From Kiloniellaceae bacterium (lineage in GTDB: Bacteria > Pseudomonadota > Alphaproteobacteria > Kiloniellales > Kiloniellaceae), in contig JAJFGM010000598.1 of NCBI GenBank assembly GCA_021776145.1, positions 1 to 14,717 of the forward strand: 14,717 bases of DNA. The letters are read 5' to 3'. The notes under the pieces are model-generated. The model saw only the letters and a list, made by a program, of their open reading frames with translations, did no database searches and was not told the origin of the DNA. Shown in pieces: positions 13,038 to 14,717 of the stretch (its first letter is position 1; every line of letters begins with the position of its first letter). Made by a program: the position numbers and the translations under genes.

Positions 13038-14222
13038 CTATGCCTCGCCGAGCATTGCCATGGGGCCGCGCTTGAGCAGCGCGCGCGCGATGATCAAACG
13101 TTGGATCTCGCTGGTTCCTTCCCAGATGCGCTCAACCCGCAATTCGCGATAAAAGCGTTCAGCCGGATTGCTGCGCATATAACCGCGCCCGCCGAAGATC
13201 TGTACGGCCCGGTCAGCAACACGATTGGCCATTTCCGACGCATAGAGCTTGGCCATCGAGCAGCGGGCGTGCAGCGCCTTGACGTCGAGCCCGCGGTCAT
13301 GCGCGGCGGCACAGTCATAGGTCATCAGTCGCGCCGACCACAGCTCGGTCATACTGTCGGCGAGCATGAACTGGATTGCCTGGTGGTCGGCAATCGGCCG
13401 ACCGCCGGCAATGCGCGTCTTAGCGAAATCAGTGGCCTCGTCGATCAAGCGTTCGGCGGCGCCGCAACAGCGCGCCGCGATCATCAGGCGTTCGCGGCGG
13501 AACCAGGCATGGGCGAAGGCCATGCCGTCGCCCGCGGTGCCGATGAGGTTTTCCGCCGGAACGCGAACGGCGTCGAAGCGGTAGGTTGGATGCTCGGCCG
13601 CAAAGGTATGGCTGAAGGCCGGCGTCTCGAGCAGTTCGACGCCCGGGCTGTCCTTGTCGATGAACAGGAGAATGTGATCGCCGCCTGCTTGATCGTTGCT
13701 GGCCAGCTTGGCTTGCAGGATAAAGAAGTCGGCGTGGTTGGCGCTGGTGACGAACCACTTCTCGCCACTGACCACATAGTGGTCGCCCGCGCGTCGCGCC
13801 GTGGTGGCGATTGCTTCGACGTCGGAACCGGCGTCCGCTTCCGTAATGGCATAACATTCGTGGCGCCGGCCTTCGAGGATCGGCCGCACGTAGCGCTCGA
13901 TCTGCTGCCGGTCGCACGCCTCGAACATCCACCCGTGGGCCTCGCTAAAGCACCAGCCCAGACCATTTGTGACGCGCCCCAGCTGCTCTTGAATCGCAAC
14001 CTGACAAACGTTACTCAACTGCAGGCCGCCTTCGGAGAGCGGCGAGTCCATGCCAGGCAAGCCCATTTCCAGTGCCAGCCGGCGATGCCGTGCATCCACC
14101 TCCGGCGCCAGGACGCCGCCATTCATTTCTGCCACGACCTCCCAGGGGATCAACTCGGAATCGACGAAACCACGCATACGCAACGCCCAATCGCGCGCAC
14201 TCTCGGGCAGATCGAAGGTCAT
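13038..14222 (-). CDS. Acyl-CoA dehydrogenase family protein
   Basis: This 394-residue cytoplasmic flavoprotein would form a 2,3-double bond in an acyl-CoA, with electrons passing to electron-transfer flavoprotein. The domains are in order: N-terminal helices (1-118); the beta domain with CYAITEADAGSD (123-134), GEKWFVTSAN (153-162) and VPAENLIG (221-228); and C-terminal helices with FRRERLMIAA (241-250), QIFGGRGYM (341-349) and RVERIWEGTSEIQR (362-375). Glu368 in WEGTSE is at the usual catalytic-base position of the MCAD type. The ATG at 14222 overlaps the TetR stop as ATGA, so the two are translationally coupled. No ETF, thiolase or hydratase gene is present in the window, so the acyl substrate is open: branched-chain, fatty or an unusual acid. 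The P1 peptidase lies 60 bp downstream and may be co-transcribed. Confidence 0.94.
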   Translation of the reverse strand: MTFDLPESARDWALRMRGFVDSELIPWEVVAEMNGGVLAPEVDARHRRLALEMGLPGMDSPLSEGGLQLSNVCQVAIQEQLGRVTNGLGWCFSEAHGWMFEACDRQQIERYVRPILEGRRHECYAITEADAGSDVEAIATTARRAGDHYVVSGEKWFVTSANHADFFILQAKLASNDQAGGDHILLFIDKDSPGVELLETPAFSHTFAAEHPTYRFDAVRVPAENLIGTAGDGMAFAHAWFRRERLMIAARCCGAAERLIDEATDFAKTRIAGGRPIADHQAIQFMLADSMTELWSARLMTYDCAAAHDRGLDVKALHARCSMAKLYASEMANRVADRAVQIFGGRGYMRSNPAERFYRELRVERIWEGTSEIQRLIIARALLKRGPMAMLGEA

Positions 14223-14717
14223 GCCGCCGACCTTTCGGATATCGGAAAGTGTCTGGGGAAAATGGTCTTGAGCTGGGCTTGGATTGCCGCCTGGAGGACG
14301 GCCGGACCGTAATCACGCGGCGCCAGAAGCTTGTTGAGCGAGAGACCATCGAGCAACGCGTTGAAGCCGGTGGCGATCAAGCCGGCATCCAACCCGTCGT
14401 ACCCGCCCGCATCGACGATCTCGGCGCAGAGCGCGCGGATCGCCTGAAGATGCTCGCGGTCATGGTCGCCGCAGAGCCGAAGGTAGGTCGGTCGCGACTT
14501 CGCCTCGCCATAAAATGCATGCCATACCGCCGCCTTGTCCTGGCTGTTTCGCGCCGGCGCGAAATCCGCCAGCAACAAGGCTTCGAGCTTTTCCGCTGCA
14601 CCGGGTCCGGCCTTGTCGCGCGCGCCCATCCAGGCCGCGCGGTATTCGCCGTAGAGAAACCGCAGGGTCTCGACCAGCAGCGCATCCTTGCTTTGAAAGT
14701 GGAAGTTGACGATGCCC
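14219..14717 (-). CDS. TetR-family transcriptional regulator, BetI-like, C-terminal part (partial, 5' end beyond right edge)
   Basis: The reading frame is open to the window edge, giving about 165 residues. The first visible ones, GIVNFHFQSKDALLVETLRF, are the end of the TetR helix-turn-helix, where families read GxxNYHFxSKxxL. The rest is a helical ligand-binding domain resembling the BetI type (GLIATGFNALLDGLSLNKLLAPRDYGP). The ATG at 14629 lies inside the gene and is not the start; the true start and most of the DNA-binding domain (perhaps 30-40 residues) are outside. It overlaps the acyl-CoA dehydrogenase by ATGA, so the regulator is first in a shared transcript and probably controls it, likely with an acyl-CoA or related ligand. 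The family is sure; the ligand is inference. Confidence 0.92.
   Translation of the reverse strand, partial: GIVNFHFQSKDALLVETLRFLYGEYRAAWMGARDKAGPGAAEKLEALLLADFAPARNSQDKAAVWHAFYGEAKSRPTYLRLCGDHDREHLQAIRALCAEIVDAGGYDGLDAGLIATGFNALLDGLSLNKLLAPRDYGPAVLQAAIQAQLKTIFPRHFPISERSAA

Noticed and set aside
13035..14312. 425-codon open frame on the plus strand
   Set aside because: Antisense to the acyl-CoA dehydrogenase, which has every family motif.

Overview
The window is dense, GC-rich bacterial chromosome with about twelve genes, short gaps, several ATGA stop/start overlaps, and no RNA genes, mobile elements or CRISPR. Base composition, GC-ending codons and the mix of families (RbsABC-type importer, PxpA, LysR, DUF1932 dehydrogenase, P1 peptidase, acyl-CoA dehydrogenase) suggest a metabolically versatile alphaproteobacterium, perhaps Rhodospirillales or Rhizobiales. 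That placement is inference from style, not from a marker gene.

Left block (1-5036, all minus strand, transcribed right to left): a TorT-like periplasmic binding protein, a two-domain sugar-type ABC ATPase, its RbsC-type permease, PxpA (LamB/YcsF family) and the N-terminal part of a biotin carboxylase that runs off the left edge. This looks like one operon. The biotin carboxylase carries a GGGGIGM loop that I associate with urea-carboxylase-type enzymes rather than fatty-acid AccC. With PxpA beside it, the likely theme is import of a small nitrogenous compound followed by ATP- and biotin-dependent carboxylation or hydrolysis of an amide or lactam. The leader upstream (5037-5277) holds an AT-rich cluster of inverted repeats and a strong stem-loop.

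Middle block (5278-9627): a large cytoplasmic molybdopterin oxidoreductase with an N-terminal 4Fe-4S motif and a cysteine at the probable Mo-ligand position (minus), divergently transcribed from a LysR regulator (plus). A DUF1932-type dehydrogenase (minus) follows and converges on lysR. 

Right block (9781-14717): an aldo/keto reductase (plus) shares a control region with the DUF1932 dehydrogenase. Then comes a minus-strand series, in transcription order: a TetR regulator (5' end missing at the right edge), an acyl-CoA dehydrogenase overlapping it by ATGA, a self-processing P1-family aminopeptidase (DmpA/BapA type), and an MFS transporter 28 bp further on. The peptidase and MFS pair may handle an amide or short peptide.

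The most interesting unit is the left operon. A protein family known mainly as a TMAO sensor partner (TorT) here looks like the receptor of an ABC importer wired to a PxpA/biotin-carboxylase pathway.
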